Of a stretch of 64,000 bases of DNA, positions 9,060 through 20,558 are shown piece by piece (position 1 is the stretch's first letter; each line of letters begins with the position of its first letter). A program made the translations under genes and the position numbers. The notes below the pieces were generated by a model. It was not told the DNA's origin. It did no database searches and saw only the letters and a program-made list of their open reading frames with translations. This stretch comes from Acidobacteria bacterium 13_2_20CM_57_17 (GTDB lineage Bacteria; Acidobacteriota; Terriglobia; Acidiferrales; UBA7541), in contig MNDE01000179.1 in the NCBI GenBank assembly GCA_001914785.1, positions 1 to 64,000 on the forward strand, read 5' to 3'.

Positions 9060-9092
9060 AAATGACGGGCGGGTAGCTGACGGAGCGAAGAA

Positions 9093-9108
9093 CTGGGCTA
9101 AAGCCCAG
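9093..9108. repeat. REP-like palindrome CTGGGCTAAAGCCCAG followed by CCTCTACAG
   Basis: 7-bp perfect inverted repeat just downstream of the 9154 gene stop (minus strand). Confidence 0.55.
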
Positions 9109-9153
9109 CCTCTACAGGGCCGGAGGATGCCAGCGGGGCCTGGAAGGCGAGCT

Positions 9154-10707
9154 TTAGATGGACCAACCCTGGCGGTACTCGCGGCGCAAGAAGTCGTTGG
9201 CTTGCAGGGCGTTGGTGACACGCATGTTGGAGCCGTCATAGTAGATTTTCTTTCCGGCGCGCAGGGCGACGATGCCGAGGAGCATCACCTCGGTGAGGCG
9301 CGCGGCGTACTCGAACGGGCAGGAAGCTTCGACTTTTCCCTTGCAGGCGTCCACCCAGTTCATTTCGTGGAACTGGCCGGCGATGCGCGGAAGCTTCTGC
9401 GGAGGCTTGCCAAAGGATTCGTGGAGCGACTTGGGCAAGAGGCGGGGCTTGAAGCCGTAGGTGTCGTACAGGAGCTTGCCCTTGCTGCCGATGAGCAGCG
9501 CGCCGCCTTCCTTGTTCAACTCCTCATCGCCGAGCTCTTCGGGCTTGTTGGGCTTGAGGCCGCCGTCGTACCAAGTGAGCTTGACGGGCGGCATCGCGCC
9601 GCGCGCGGGAAACTCGTAGAACGTCAGCGTGGCGCTCGGGTAAGAGACGCCATTGAAAGGCGTCGAGACGGTTTCAACGCTGGTCGGGAAGCCCAGGTCA
9701 AGCGCCCACATAGTATGGTCGATTAAATGAGCGCCCATGTCGCCGATGGCGCCGACGCCCCAATCTGTCCAGCCGCGCCAATTGAAGGGGTGATAGATGG
9801 GATGGTAGTCCACGTTGGAGGCGGCAGTGCCAAGAAAAAGATCCCAGGCGAGGCCGCCCGGAACGGGGTAGTCGCCGCAAAGGGCGGCGGCCAGGCGCGT
9901 GTTGACGTCGCGGCCGCTCCACTTAAGAGGTTCGGGGCCGTCCTTCAGCGGCGCGGGGCGCGGGACGCCCTGAGGCCAAAAGCCGAGTGGGCGATTCGTC
10001 CAGATGTGGACTTCGCGCACGTCGCCGATGGCGCCAGCCCAAACGTATTCGACGGCGGTGCGTCCTTCGTCCGAAGAGTGACCCTGGTTGCCCATCTGCG
10101 TGACGACTTTGGTTTCTTTAGCGCGGCGGGAAAGCTTGCGCGCTTCTTCGACCGACCAGCAAAGCGGCTTCTGGACGTAGACGTGTTTGCCGAGTTCCAT
10201 GGCCGCCAAGGCGATGGGTGCGTGCATGTGGTCGGGCGTGGCGACGACGACGGCATCGATGTCCGTCTGGTGTTCAAGCATGTCGCGAAAATCGGTGTAG
10301 CGCCGGGCTTTCGGCACGTGCTCGGTCTTGAGCTTGACCATCAAGTCCACGCGCGCCTGGGCCTTGATGGGATCAAACTCGCCGGGCAGCTCGCCCGGAG
10401 GCGGGGGGGCGGGCAGCTCGATGCGCTTCTTCAGGCGCTCGATGTCGATATCGAGCCGGTCGAGCCGCTTGCCAGCATAGCCCCAGTCCACATCGCACAG
10501 CGCGACGATGTTCTGGCTTGCGAGGTTGATGAGATTGGCCCGGCCCATGCCGCCAACTCCAACGCTGGCGATGTTCAGCGTATCGCTGGGCGGAGTGAAT
10601 CCACGGCCGAGAACGTGCCTGGGAACAATGGCGCACGCGGCGCCTCCAGCGGCAACTTCTGTGAGAAACTTGCGGCGCGACATTTCTTTCTTCTTGCTCA
10701 TCGGCAT
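9154..10707 (-). CDS. Gfo/Idh/MocA family oxidoreductase with Tat-type leader
   Basis: [89 protein letters not shown]. Confidence 0.9.
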   Translation of the reverse strand: MPMSKKKEMSRRKFLTEVAAGGAACAIVPRHVLGRGFTPPSDTLNIASVGVGGMGRANLINLASQNIVALCDVDWGYAGKRLDRLDIDIERLKKRIELPAPPPPGELPGEFDPIKAQARVDLMVKLKTEHVPKARRYTDFRDMLEHQTDIDAVVVATPDHMHAPIALAAMELGKHVYVQKPLCWSVEEARKLSRRAKETKVVTQMGNQGHSSDEGRTAVEYVWAGAIGDVREVHIWTNRPLGFWPQGVPRPAPLKDGPEPLKWSGRDVNTRLAAALCGDYPVPGGLAWDLFLGTAASNVDYHPIYHPFNWRGWTDWGVGAIGDMGAHLIDHTMWALDLGFPTSVETVSTPFNGVSYPSATLTFYEFPARGAMPPVKLTWYDGGLKPNKPEELGDEELNKEGGALLIGSKGKLLYDTYGFKPRLLPKSLHESFGKPPQKLPRIAGQFHEMNWVDACKGKVEASCPFEYAARLTEVMLLGIVALRAGKKIYYDGSNMRVTNALQANDFLRREYRQGWSI

Positions 10708-10723
10708 TTTCTCCAAGGATTCA

Positions 10724-11350
10724 TTATCGCGTATCGGCGATGGCGACGTAAGTCCCAAGGGTGATCATGCCGAGGCCGGACGCGACACGCTGGCCACGGC
10801 GGAAACGCACACTACTTTTGAGTTTGCGCTCAAGAGGAGCGGCGAGGACAACCACAAGAAGATCGGCGGCGGTATTGAGCAACACGGATAAAGCGCCGAG
10901 AACCATGAACTGAAAGAAAACATGACCCTGTTGCGCGGCGATGAACTGCGGAATGAAGGAAAGAAAAAACAGAGCCGTCTTCGGGTTGAGCACTTCGGTG
11001 AGAATCCCCTGACGAAAGGCTCCCGCGGAGGCGGGCTGCGATGCGCTAACGAGCATTTCCGAATTTCGCGCGCGAATCATGCGGATGCCAAGCCAAACGA
11101 GATAGGCGGCACCCGCGTATTTGACGGTATGAAATGCCACAGCGGAAGCAGCAAGGATTGCGGAGACGCCAAGGGCGGCGGCCAGAACATGGAAGAGCCC
11201 ACCGACAAAGGTGCCCATGGAGGAAAGGATGCCCTCACGACGGCCTCCGGCGAGGCTGCGCGCTAAGACATAGAAGACTCCTGGCCCTGGAGTGATTGCC
11301 AGCAGAAGCGCAGCGACAAGGAAAAGCAAGAAACGGTGCGCGTCGAACAT
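10724..11350 (-). CDS. LysE/RhtB family translocator
   Basis: [47 protein letters not shown], LysE signature. Confidence 0.9.
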   Translation of the reverse strand: MFDAHRFLLFLVAALLLAITPGPGVFYVLARSLAGGRREGILSSMGTFVGGLFHVLAAALGVSAILAASAVAFHTVKYAGAAYLVWLGIRMIRARNSEMLVSASQPASAGAFRQGILTEVLNPKTALFFLSFIPQFIAAQQGHVFFQFMVLGALSVLLNTAADLLVVVLAAPLERKLKSSVRFRRGQRVASGLGMITLGTYVAIADTR

Positions 11351-11460
11351 GGCAAAAATTGTAAACGCTAGCCTTCGGGCGCGCAAGACGCCTTATGGAT
11401 TGTCCATGACCGGCGGGAAATACGAGGGCAAGCATTTCCCGTGGTCCACCGCGCGGCCGA

Positions 11461-13281
11461 TCAGAAGGAGGGCGGGCGCTGGGCGGAGACTGCGAAGGCG
11501 CGCTCGAGGGCGATGCCGACGCGGCCGAGTGCGCCTTCCTCGAAGAGGCGGCCGATCAAGGTGACGCCGTGAGGCACGCGGCGCGGTGGAGAAAACTTGG
11601 GCAGAGGATTCTTCGGATCGGGCGCCCAATCCGAACGCGCTTCGGAAACTTCCACGAAGCCGGCGCGGAAGGTGAGCGAAGGATGGCCGGTTTGATTGCT
11701 GATGGTCAGCATTTCGTCGCGCAGCGAAGGCACGAGCAACAAATCCACTTGCGAAAAGATGCGCGCCATCTCCTGCGCGACCTTGCGGCGGAAACGGTCG
11801 GCCTGAACGAAGTCCACGGCGGAGAGGAAACGCGACTGGCGAAAAAGATTGGGCCAAGCGTCAGGTGTCTGCACTTTGAGCTGGTCAATGCCGTGGTTGA
11901 GCGTGAGTTCCTCAAAAGCGGCGGCGCCTTCGGCGAAGAGAATCAGGTTGAGCGAATTGTACGGCCAGTTGGGAAGCCCAACTTCGACGGGAACGAGGCC
12001 GAGCTTGGGGAGAGTATCGAGGGCGGCGCGATCCACGGTGGTGGCGGGATCTTCCTTCATCCACGCCGGGAAATAGCCGACGCGCAGGCCATTGATGCTG
12101 GCGTTTGAATCGAAATCGAGATGGCTGGGGACACTGGAAAGATCGCCGGGGTCAGGCCCGGAGATGGCTTGCAAAACGAGAAGCGCATCCTCGACGGTGC
12201 GCGTCATGGGGCCGAGCTTGTCGAGCGACCAGCAGAGAGTCATCGCGCCGGTGCGCGGCACGCGGCCGTAGGTGGGACGCAGCCCGGTGATGCCGCAACG
12301 CATGCTGGGGCTGACGATGCTGCCGCCGGTCTCGCTGCCAATCGAGAAGCCGACGAGGCCTGCTGCTGTTGCGGCACCGGGACCCGCGCTGGAGCCGGAC
12401 GCGCCTTCTTCGAGCAACCACGGATTCACGGTTTGGCCGCCGAACCAAATGTCGTTTAGCGCGAGGGCGCCGAGACTGAGCTTTGCGAGAAGTACGGCCC
12501 CCGCGGCGTGGAGGCGTTTGACCACGGCAGCGTCGTCTTTCGGAATGCGGTTGCGGAAAGGCTCGGCGCCATACGTGGTGGGAATGCCGGCGGTGTCGAG
12601 AAGATCTTTTCCGCCCCAGGGAATGCCGTGCAGCGGGCCGCGGTATTTTCCGGCGGTGATTTCTTCGTCGGCCTTTTTGGCCTGGGCGAGCGCGAGATCG
12701 CGCGTGAGAGTAATGATGCAGCGGAGCTTGGGATCGAATTGCTCGATGCGGCGAAGGTAGATTTGCGTGAGGCGCTCGGAAGTAAGTTTGTGCTGCTCGA
12801 TCCAGCGGGAGAGTTGCGTGACCGGGGCGAAGGCGATGTCCGCGTCGTTGGATGGTAGCGGGCCGGGGTCGGTGTTGGTGCGGACGAATTGATCGCGCTG
12901 CGGGCCAGCAGACTGACTCAACAGAACGGAATGGTAGCGCGAGAACGGTGCGAGCGTGGGTTCCAGTGCAATGGTGCGTGGCCCGGTGCGCCGCTCATAC
13001 AGAGAAGCCAGGTTTACGCGCCAGGATTCTGCGGCGAGCGCGCGGTCAGCGGGCGTTAAATTCACTTGTACGAGTTTTTCTGCTTCGGCGAAAGTCGCGG
13101 GCGATACTTCGGGTCCGACGGCCGGCCCGGTGCCGAACGCGGGCGGCGCTCCGGGAGGAAGTTGCGTGGGCTCCTGCGCGACTTCTGCTTCGTGGATTTG
13201 CGCGCTGCCGTTAGAAGCGACGGCAGCGCCAATGAGACCGAGCGACGTCTGGGTCAAGAAATCCCTGCGCGATTTGGACAT
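11461..13281 (-). CDS. Amidase (amidase signature family) with Tat-type leader
   Basis: GPLHGIPWGGKDLLDTAGIPTTYGAEPF...GASGSSAGPGAATAAGLVGFSIGSETGGSIVSPSMRCGITGLRPTYGRV. Confidence 0.9.
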   Translation of the reverse strand: MSKSRRDFLTQTSLGLIGAAVASNGSAQIHEAEVAQEPTQLPPGAPPAFGTGPAVGPEVSPATFAEAEKLVQVNLTPADRALAAESWRVNLASLYERRTGPRTIALEPTLAPFSRYHSVLLSQSAGPQRDQFVRTNTDPGPLPSNDADIAFAPVTQLSRWIEQHKLTSERLTQIYLRRIEQFDPKLRCIITLTRDLALAQAKKADEEITAGKYRGPLHGIPWGGKDLLDTAGIPTTYGAEPFRNRIPKDDAAVVKRLHAAGAVLLAKLSLGALALNDIWFGGQTVNPWLLEEGASGSSAGPGAATAAGLVGFSIGSETGGSIVSPSMRCGITGLRPTYGRVPRTGAMTLCWSLDKLGPMTRTVEDALLVLQAISGPDPGDLSSVPSHLDFDSNASINGLRVGYFPAWMKEDPATTVDRAALDTLPKLGLVPVEVGLPNWPYNSLNLILFAEGAAAFEELTLNHGIDQLKVQTPDAWPNLFRQSRFLSAVDFVQADRFRRKVAQEMARIFSQVDLLLVPSLRDEMLTISNQTGHPSLTFRAGFVEVSEARSDWAPDPKNPLPKFSPPRRVPHGVTLIGRLFEEGALGRVGIALERAFAVSAQRPPSF

Positions 13282-13381
13282 GGGGCCTCCGCGCAGCATT
13301 GTAGCCGAGTCTCGCGGTTACGATGCAGCAGTCCTCGCTTTCACGCGCGGACCAGCAGTTTCAGGCGGCTGGCCCTGCCGC

Positions 13382-16300
13382 CTATTTGCTCGTGATGACG
13401 GCGCTGCCGGCGTCCAGATGGTCGAAGTTGAGCATGGCGTTGAAGACCAGGAAATAACTGCCCATGGTTTCGCCGCGCCACATGGGATTGTTGGCAAAGA
13501 GGACGACGTGGCCCTTGCCGTGGGGGACGTCGACGACGGCGGGCTTTTCGGCGATTTCGTTGCCGCCAGTGATCATGCCACTAAGAAGCAAATCTTTTTC
13601 GGCGGCGAAGCGCAGGACGACGCGCGGCTGCTGATCTTTGGGAGGAATCGCAAAGCGGGCAAAGTCCGGCAGGTCTTCGGGAACGTAGAGTTCTTGCTCG
13701 TGGGGAGTGCGTTTGACAGGTTTTTCCGGAGGCTCGTAGGGGCGGGCCTGGAGGATGTCCGGATCGCTGGCGGTGCCGCGACCGCTCGAACGCGCTGAAG
13801 CGCCTGCGCCTTCCTCAGGCCCACCGCCGCCACCCGGACCGCCGAAATTGCCGCCGACAGTGATAACGGGACCGGTGCGGAAATAGACGTACAGCATGTC
13901 GTCGTAGCCGTAGGTGATGGGGCTTTTCTTGTCGTCGATAGTAGAGAGGACCACGCTGCCGGGCGCCTGCATGGCGCGAGCATCGGAAACGTTCACCATT
14001 TCCGTCATGCCGCCGGCGACGGGGAGCGAAGCGCTGGTTTGCACGGCGATGAGCAAGCCGCCTTCGCGAACGAAGCGCTCGAGATTGGCGAGGCCCTGAT
14101 AGCCGAGGCCGCCGCGAATATCGTCAGTGGAATCCAGGCCAGGAGCGACAAAGTTGGGAGTTTCAGTGGAATTTTTCCAGGGACGCGGATCGCCTCGCAT
14201 GGGCAAGCCGCGCAGCACGGCGCTCAGACCAGCGGGGCCGCCTCCGCCCATGGGAGGAAGGATGATCACGTCAAACTTTTCGCGGAGGTTCGTGGTTTCG
14301 TGCAGCCAGGTATCGGCGACGTAGGTGTAGGGAACTTTCAACTCATCCATAGGAATGCGGAACCAGCCGTCGTTTTGCGTGTTCTGCCAATCGTGGACGA
14401 GAGCGATGCGCGGAGTGGCAAGCGGATGCGTCTTGACGCTCAGTGTCGCATTGGTGGAATGGAGTTTGATTCCGAGATCCTTCGCTGCTTTTTCGAGTTG
14501 AGAGCGATCAGCGTTGCGAATGATAAATGAACCGACTTTGAATTTGATGCCGTCGGCTTCGAAGGAATCTTCCGCGGCGTCCATGGCGACGCTGGCGAGG
14601 CGAAAGCGCAGCGACGCGAGAATATTTTCTGTGTTGTGCTGCACGACAAAAGTTTTGCCCTGTCCATCAATTCCACCCGGCGGATCAATCCTGCCCATTT
14701 TTTGCATGGCGGCGTTGAGGATGGAGAGATCGGTGACGCGGGTGGCCTTTACGTTTCGCAACGCCCCGAGAGTCCAACCGGTGTCGTCATAGGAACGAGG
14801 ATCGCGCGGGCTGTAATACTGAGTGTCGAGGGCCATATCGGCGAGACGGCTGTAAGGCTGGTCCATGCGGACGACGTAGCTCCCCGCGGGGATGACGGTT
14901 TCCGTGGGTTTCTTTTCTTCTTTCGGTTTGGCGGCGGCATCGGATTTCTCCGCCGGTTTTTCTTTATCTTTGTCGCCGGCGGATTCCTGGCTGGTCTGCG
15001 CTGCCGGGATGCGCAATTCTTTTTCGAGGCGGTGAACTTCGACGCCCTGGAGTTCCAGAAGATTCAAGAAGCTGGCCTGTTCGGCGGGGCGCGGGTCGTC
15101 CGCGGGAAAGACCCAGGCCGCAGGGCCTTCGGTGCGGGCTTTCGCAACAGCACGCTTGCTCTTCAAATAAAAGTTGTTGAGAAACTTCTGGCCGTTCGCG
15201 GCGACGTTGTTCATGCCGAAGAGAATGGCGCTCTCCTGCATGTTGATATTGTCGCGGGCGGACCATTTCACCTTAGGGAGTGGGGGATTGGGACGATACC
15301 ACTCGCGACTGGTATCGGGAGGGCGCAGCGTGCGGACGCGAGTGTCGGCGCCGCCATTGCCAAAGGTTTCGTAGAAACGGCCGATAGAGTTGTGATTGTT
15401 GGCGATGGACAGCAGATAGTTGGGAGCCCAGCCGTCGTAAAAGCCGTGAGTCCATACGCCGATGACGCCGCGCTTGGTCATCTCTTCAATTTCGTGGTAG
15501 GCCATCTCCTGCCATTCGCTGATGACGATGGGATCAAGCCATGCGTTGTATGGACCGGTGCCGGTCATGATGTAGAGATAAGGGACGGATTCATGGAGGT
15601 CGTGCATGACGGTGGGATGCCAGTCGAGATAGGTCTTGAGCATATTACGGGAGAGCGCGAGGCTGACGCCGAGATTGTCGCGGTTGTTGTCATGGGAAAC
15701 GTAGTGTCCCCACCAGATAAGGGGATACGGAGGCTGGTCCGGGTGTTTCTTGTGCTGCATATAGATGTCCACCATGCGGTCGTGGCCGTCGGTTTCGACG
15801 ATGGGAGTGATCAGCACGATGGCATCGCGGCGGATTTCTTGAATGAAGGGCGTGTCTTCCACGGCGAGACGGTAAGCAAGCTCCATGAGCATTTCAGGAG
15901 AGCCGGTTTCCGGTGAATGGATGCTTCCGTCAGCCCAGTAGATGGGTTTGCCTTCAGCGATCAGCTTTTGCGCTTCGGCTTCACTAAGGCCACGAGGATC
16001 GGAGAGGCGAGCGGTAATTTCTTTGTAGCGATCGAGTCTTGCGAGATTGGCTTCGTCGGAAACGGCGGCGACGAGCATCTCGCGGCCTTCTTCGGACGTG
16101 CCAATGCTCCAGACCTTCACCCTGGGGCTCTTGTTGGCGAGGAGCCGGAAATAAGCGTTGACATCTTTGGTGTAATCGAGAACCTCGGGCTCTCCCACGA
16201 TGTGATGAAGGGAGACATCTGGCGCGGGAACGCAGGAGCTGAGAGGCAGATGGTCGACGAGCTCGGTGCTGAAGAAGGATTCGGTAGTGAACTCTTTAAT

Positions 16301-16411
16301 TTTCTTGGTGTACAACGTGTGGTCGCTTAGGGAACACGCGTTGGATTGGGCGAACGTCGTGGAAGCGAGGAAACACAATGAGAGGAAACCGCCGAGCAAA
16401 CTGCGCATCAT
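13382..16411 (-). CDS. M14 family zinc carboxypeptidase-like secreted metallopeptidase
   Basis: Signal peptide; VKVWSIGTSEEGREMLVAAVSDEAN; YWADGSIHSPETGSPEMLMELAYRLA; M14-like arrangement. Confidence 0.8.
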   Translation of the reverse strand: MMRSLLGGFLSLCFLASTTFAQSNACSLSDHTLYTKKIKEFTTESFFSTELVDHLPLSSCVPAPDVSLHHIVGEPEVLDYTKDVNAYFRLLANKSPRVKVWSIGTSEEGREMLVAAVSDEANLARLDRYKEITARLSDPRGLSEAEAQKLIAEGKPIYWADGSIHSPETGSPEMLMELAYRLAVEDTPFIQEIRRDAIVLITPIVETDGHDRMVDIYMQHKKHPDQPPYPLIWWGHYVSHDNNRDNLGVSLALSRNMLKTYLDWHPTVMHDLHESVPYLYIMTGTGPYNAWLDPIVISEWQEMAYHEIEEMTKRGVIGVWTHGFYDGWAPNYLLSIANNHNSIGRFYETFGNGGADTRVRTLRPPDTSREWYRPNPPLPKVKWSARDNINMQESAILFGMNNVAANGQKFLNNFYLKSKRAVAKARTEGPAAWVFPADDPRPAEQASFLNLLELQGVEVHRLEKELRIPAAQTSQESAGDKDKEKPAEKSDAAAKPKEEKKPTETVIPAGSYVVRMDQPYSRLADMALDTQYYSPRDPRSYDDTGWTLGALRNVKATRVTDLSILNAAMQKMGRIDPPGGIDGQGKTFVVQHNTENILASLRFRLASVAMDAAEDSFEADGIKFKVGSFIIRNADRSQLEKAAKDLGIKLHSTNATLSVKTHPLATPRIALVHDWQNTQNDGWFRIPMDELKVPYTYVADTWLHETTNLREKFDVIILPPMGGGGPAGLSAVLRGLPMRGDPRPWKNSTETPNFVAPGLDSTDDIRGGLGYQGLANLERFVREGGLLIAVQTSASLPVAGGMTEMVNVSDARAMQAPGSVVLSTIDDKKSPITYGYDDMLYVYFRTGPVITVGGNFGGPGGGGGPEEGAGASARSSGRGTASDPDILQARPYEPPEKPVKRTPHEQELYVPEDLPDFARFAIPPKDQQPRVVLRFAAEKDLLLSGMITGGNEIAEKPAVVDVPHGKGHVVLFANNPMWRGETMGSYFLVFNAMLNFDHLDAGSAVITSK

Positions 16412-16557
16412 GAAACACCTCAGGGCGAAGCGATCGCCGGGGATTTTATAAACCGTTTTTCGGGGAGGCGCAACCCAATCGCCTTGCATGTCGACGATAC
16501 CGGCCAATTAGCCTATGATTGGCCGCCGACGGCAGGCGAATTTGAGGAGAGCGACGG

Positions 16558-17544
16558 ATGGAAGAACAACTGAGCCTGGATTTTTTGCGTGTGGTGGAAA
16601 ACGCGGCGATTGCGGCGGCGCGTACGATGGGATTCGGCGACCGGCATCATGCCGATGAAATGGCCGTGGAGGCAATGCGCAAAACGATGGACTCGGTGGA
16701 GATTGACGGAACGATTGTGATTGGCGAAGGCGAGCGCGATGAGGCGCCGATGCTGTACATCGGTGAAAAGGTCGGACTGGGGACACACGCGCCGAAGGCT
16801 TTGTTTCCGCAAGTGGACATCGCGGTGGATCCGCTGGAAGGCACGAACCTGTGCGCGACCGGCGCCGCGAACGCGATTGCCGTGCTGGCGGCGAGCGAGC
16901 GTGGGGGGTTGCTGCACGCGCCGGACCTGTACATGGAAAAACTCGTAGTGGGTCCGTCGTGCAAAGGCGCGGTGGACCTGGATGCGCCGGTGGCGGACAA
17001 CTTGAAGGCCATCGCCAAGCGGCTGGACCGCGATGTCGAGGATCTCGTGGTGATCGTACTGGACCGTCCACGCCACGAAAAGCTGATTGAGGAGATACGC
17101 ACGGCGGGCGCGCGCATCCGGCTGATTGGGGATGGCGATCTCTCGGCGGGAATTTCGGTGTCGGTCGTGGGCACGGGCGTACACGCAGTGATGGGCACGG
17201 GCGGCGCGCCGGAGGGCGTGCTGACGGCGGCGGCGCTACGCTGCCTGAACGGGCAGATTCTTGCGCGGCTGGTAGTGAGCAAGCCGGAGCACGCGGAACG
17301 TCTGACAAAAATGGGCGTGAAAGACACGAAGCGGATTTACGACACGGAAGATCTGGCGCCGGGAAAGAAAATGATTTTCGCATGCACGGGCGTGACGGAT
17401 GGAAACTTGCTGAAAGGCGTGCGGTTTTTCGGGGAAGGCGTGCGCACCAGCTCCATGATTTTGACGCTGGATGAACGGCAGGTGCGTTTCATCGATTCGG
17501 TGCACCTGGAGAAGCGTCCGGATATCAAGGTGCGGTTTAACTGA
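16558..17544 (+). CDS. glpX: Class II fructose-1,6-bisphosphatase
   Basis: [86 protein letters not shown]. Confidence 0.95.
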   Translation: MEEQLSLDFLRVVENAAIAAARTMGFGDRHHADEMAVEAMRKTMDSVEIDGTIVIGEGERDEAPMLYIGEKVGLGTHAPKALFPQVDIAVDPLEGTNLCATGAANAIAVLAASERGGLLHAPDLYMEKLVVGPSCKGAVDLDAPVADNLKAIAKRLDRDVEDLVVIVLDRPRHEKLIEEIRTAGARIRLIGDGDLSAGISVSVVGTGVHAVMGTGGAPEGVLTAAALRCLNGQILARLVVSKPEHAERLTKMGVKDTKRIYDTEDLAPGKKMIFACTGVTDGNLLKGVRFFGEGVRTSSMILTLDERQVRFIDSVHLEKRPDIKVRFN

Positions 17545-17566
17545 AAAGCAATTTCGGGGAATCCGG

Positions 17567-19108
17567 TCAGTGCTGCTGATTTGTGATGGCCAGAAAGACG
17601 CGGTCATCCACGGCAACCGAGCGAGCGAAAAGAGTAGCGGTATTTGCGCCCACGATGGCAACGTGTTTGGCATTGCTGCTCAATGCCGGACCAGCAGGCT
17701 TCGAGGCGACTCCGGTTCCATCACCCGGCTGAAGCGAAATGCGAGTCGTTTTCGGCGTGCAGTTCACCGCGCCGATACACGTATCGCGGACAAACACCTG
17801 ACGGTAGCCGCTGTTGGTGCCGCTTCCGGAAGTCTTCGACTGTGCGGAAGCCTGACTCGCAGAATGGCTCGGAGTGACAGCCAGAAACGCGACAAAGCGC
17901 CCCGAAGCGCTGACGGAAGGCAGAATGCTTTCCGTTCCGACCAATGCTCCGTTCACATCGGTGGAAATCAGATGCGTCGACGGCTTGCAGGTTTCTCCCG
18001 CGCCAGCGCAAGTATCCAGCAGGTAGATTTGCCGTCCCTGCGCCGCATTTTCCACGAGGTTCGTCGCAGCCGAGCTGAAAGCCACATAGCGTCCGTCGGC
18101 GCTCATCGAGGGCGTGTGGTTATCGTCGTTCGCGGCAGTGCCGTCGGCCGCTGCGGAAAGAAGAGTCGTGTGCGATTGGCAAGCAGTCGCGGCACCTTCG
18201 CAGGTATCGCGTAGAAAAATTTGGGAATGATCATTCTGTACCGCCGTGTAGGCAACATAGCGCCCGTCAAGACTGAGCGCCGGAGTCTCTTCGGCAACAA
18301 GCGCCGCCGCTGAAACGCTAGCCGGAGTGCCTGGCGGACATCCGCTCGAAGGACAAATGTAGAAAGCTGCGGGCGCACTGGAACCTCCGCCTCCGCCGCC
18401 AGTACAAGCCGTGGTGCAACCTGCAGGAGCAGGAGACGGAGGATTGAAAACCGTCACACTCGCGGTCAAGTTTGTCGATCCCGAATTGACGAGTAGGTCG
18501 GAAGTGACGGTCGCTTGAATCTGAGACGAAGTTGCCCCCGAAAGAACTGTCAGCTTTCTCTGCGCGCCGCCGACATTCCAATTCACCTGTGATCCGCCTG
18601 AAGGATCCGTGGACGGAAGAAAACCAGAGCCATTGAGCATCAGCGTGAATGCCGCGCTGCCTGCCGGCGCACTCGCGGGACTAATTCCAGTGAGCCCGGG
18701 CAAAGGATTCGGCGGCGGATTGATGGTGAAGGCGAGCGGATTGGAGAGGCCGTTTTGTCCCGCGCCGGATGCGGGGTTCACAGTGATGATGGTAGCAACG
18801 CCGGGCTTGGCGACCAGCGCCGCGGGAACCGTCGCTGTGACGACGTTTCCGAGGGCGACTCCTGTGTTGTCCACCGGGACCGTAGTCGCCAAGGGCTTAC
18901 CGTTCCATTGCACAACGGTTTTTAGGACAAAGCCCTGCCCATTTACCGTCAGAGTAAAGTCCACGCTGCCAGCGCTCATCTGGGCAGGTGAAAGAAAAGC
19001 GAGACCGGCGCCCGTGTTGTTCTGAAACGTGTTGCCGTAGTCGTTGCAGCCGGCTGCGGCGAGAATCGCCATCAGTGCGACAGCCAATGCTGTCCAATAC
19101 CGCTTCAT
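17567..19108 (-). CDS. Secreted IPT/TIG-domain protein with TolB/PD40-like repeats
   Basis: Signal peptide/lipobox-like AAAGCN; GISPASAPAGSAAFTLMLNGSGF TIG motif; PALSLDGRYVAYTAV, PSMSADGRYVAFSS, PSVSASGRFVAFLA repeats. Confidence 0.75.
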   Translation of the reverse strand: MKRYWTALAVALMAILAAAGCNDYGNTFQNNTGAGLAFLSPAQMSAGSVDFTLTVNGQGFVLKTVVQWNGKPLATTVPVDNTGVALGNVVTATVPAALVAKPGVATIITVNPASGAGQNGLSNPLAFTINPPPNPLPGLTGISPASAPAGSAAFTLMLNGSGFLPSTDPSGGSQVNWNVGGAQRKLTVLSGATSSQIQATVTSDLLVNSGSTNLTASVTVFNPPSPAPAGCTTACTGGGGGGSSAPAAFYICPSSGCPPGTPASVSAAALVAEETPALSLDGRYVAYTAVQNDHSQIFLRDTCEGAATACQSHTTLLSAAADGTAANDDNHTPSMSADGRYVAFSSAATNLVENAAQGRQIYLLDTCAGAGETCKPSTHLISTDVNGALVGTESILPSVSASGRFVAFLAVTPSHSASQASAQSKTSGSGTNSGYRQVFVRDTCIGAVNCTPKTTRISLQPGDGTGVASKPAGPALSSNAKHVAIVGANTATLFARSVAVDDRVFLAITNQQH

Positions 19109-19453
19109 TGAGACTCCTTAAATTCTGACGACCCTCGGCAGTGCCACGGCCAACTTGCCTGTGCAAACTGTAGCCCGCAGCGCTAGCGCGGTTTCGGGGG
19201 GTAAGATGCCAGTTTTGTGCTGCGCGTTGACCGCGACGAAGCCGGGAACCGGGGAACGCCGCCCAGCTTGAATCCACCCACTGCGTCAGGACGCACTTTG
19301 CCACGAATCTGCGGACTCGTGCAACCCTACATGTTTACCATCTGGAAGGGGATGCGGTCAATGTGGATGCCGGAGTATTTCTGTTGAGGGAAGAAGGCCG
19401 CCGTGAAGCTTTTGCAAGAATTTGCCGGCTGTGATTTCGGGGGTGCGGCCTCG

Positions 19454-20443
19454 CTATTGTGAACCAAGCGCTGCGATCGAGACGCGCGCCAGCTCATGAA
19501 TATGATTCTGACACTCCGCATCCTGGACCGGTAATGCGCTTGCGGCGCGATAACAAGCGAGAGCTTGCTGCTTTCGGCCAAGTTTGGCATAGAGGTCGCC
19601 GCGCGCTAGTTGAAACAGCGGGTTTGTCGGATATTTTTCAGCAAGCGGGCCGAGAACGCCGAGGGCTTTTTCATATTGCTGATCGTAACGGTGCAGGTTC
19701 AGAGCGAGATAGAAGCGCGCGATGTTTGAAGTGAGAACGCCCTGGGCCATGGCGTGTTCGAGCAGGCGCACGCCGTCTTGCTTTGAGCCGCCGGGGATGC
19801 CCATAAAAAAACGCAGAATCCTGGCGAGCGAACTCAGCGCATCCACGTAATAGTTATAAAGCCCCAGACCCAGGTCGGCGTCGACGAGATCCGTGTCCAG
19901 AGTTTTGGCGCGCAGGAAATGCTCGCGTCCACGCACTCCGGCGCGGGCCGTGTTGCGATTTTCACCGCGCAATGCGTAGAGCCGTGCGAAAGCGGCTTCT
20001 GCCATGCCGGCATAAAATTGCATTTCCGCGTTTTCACCCTGCTTGTTCTGCGCTTCCGCAAGCGACAAAGCCTTGGCGGCCAATTCAAAATAGCGCCGAT
20101 CCGATTCGAGTTTGGGGCGGCGCCGGGCATCGCTCATTCCGTACTTGAAATCGGCAGAGGCACACCATATCCGCCACCACAATGCTTCCGTTTCCAGCAA
20201 ATAGCCAAGAGGATGATTAAGCCGTTCCTGTTCCATGTGCTGCGCGGCTTCGACGGCTCCCTGGAGGTCAAAGGAATAAATCTTGTCAAGGATGGCGGGC
20301 GTCTCCGGCGGCAGAGTGAGGCTCGAAGCGCGCGCGGGAATGGAAAGAGGTGCCAGGAGGAGCAGGCAAGCCATGCCGAAGCGCCGGGCCATCTGCAATA
20401 AATTCATCGTCCCCGTCCGAGAAAGAGAATTGCGCCGGTTCAA
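19454..20443 (-). CDS. Secreted TPR-like hypothetical protein
   Basis: Signal peptide, helical repeats (AARYFELAAKALSLAEAQNKQ..., NPLFQLARGDLYAKLGRKQQALACYRAA). Confidence 0.6.
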   Translation of the reverse strand: MNRRNSLSRTGTMNLLQMARRFGMACLLLLAPLSIPARASSLTLPPETPAILDKIYSFDLQGAVEAAQHMEQERLNHPLGYLLETEALWWRIWCASADFKYGMSDARRRPKLESDRRYFELAAKALSLAEAQNKQGENAEMQFYAGMAEAAFARLYALRGENRNTARAGVRGREHFLRAKTLDTDLVDADLGLGLYNYYVDALSSLARILRFFMGIPGGSKQDGVRLLEHAMAQGVLTSNIARFYLALNLHRYDQQYEKALGVLGPLAEKYPTNPLFQLARGDLYAKLGRKQQALACYRAASALPVQDAECQNHIHELARVSIAALGSQ

Positions 20444-20558
20444 GCTCTGCGCCGGAAGAGTTTAAGCTGTTCAAGTAGAGTTGCAAACCGAAATGGTTTT
20501 TGCGTGTAAGGAATCTGGTTAGGTAGCGCGCCGCGCTTTTGTTATTCTCGGCGGACCC

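Noticed and set aside
9727-10764. 345-aa plus-strand ORF
   Set aside because: Antisense to the Gfo/Idh/MocA oxidoreductase; no domain
14636-15916. 426-aa plus-strand ORF (and neighbours 13382-14530)
   Set aside because: Antisense to the M14 peptidase gene; low-complexity Gly/Phe/Val-rich shadow translation
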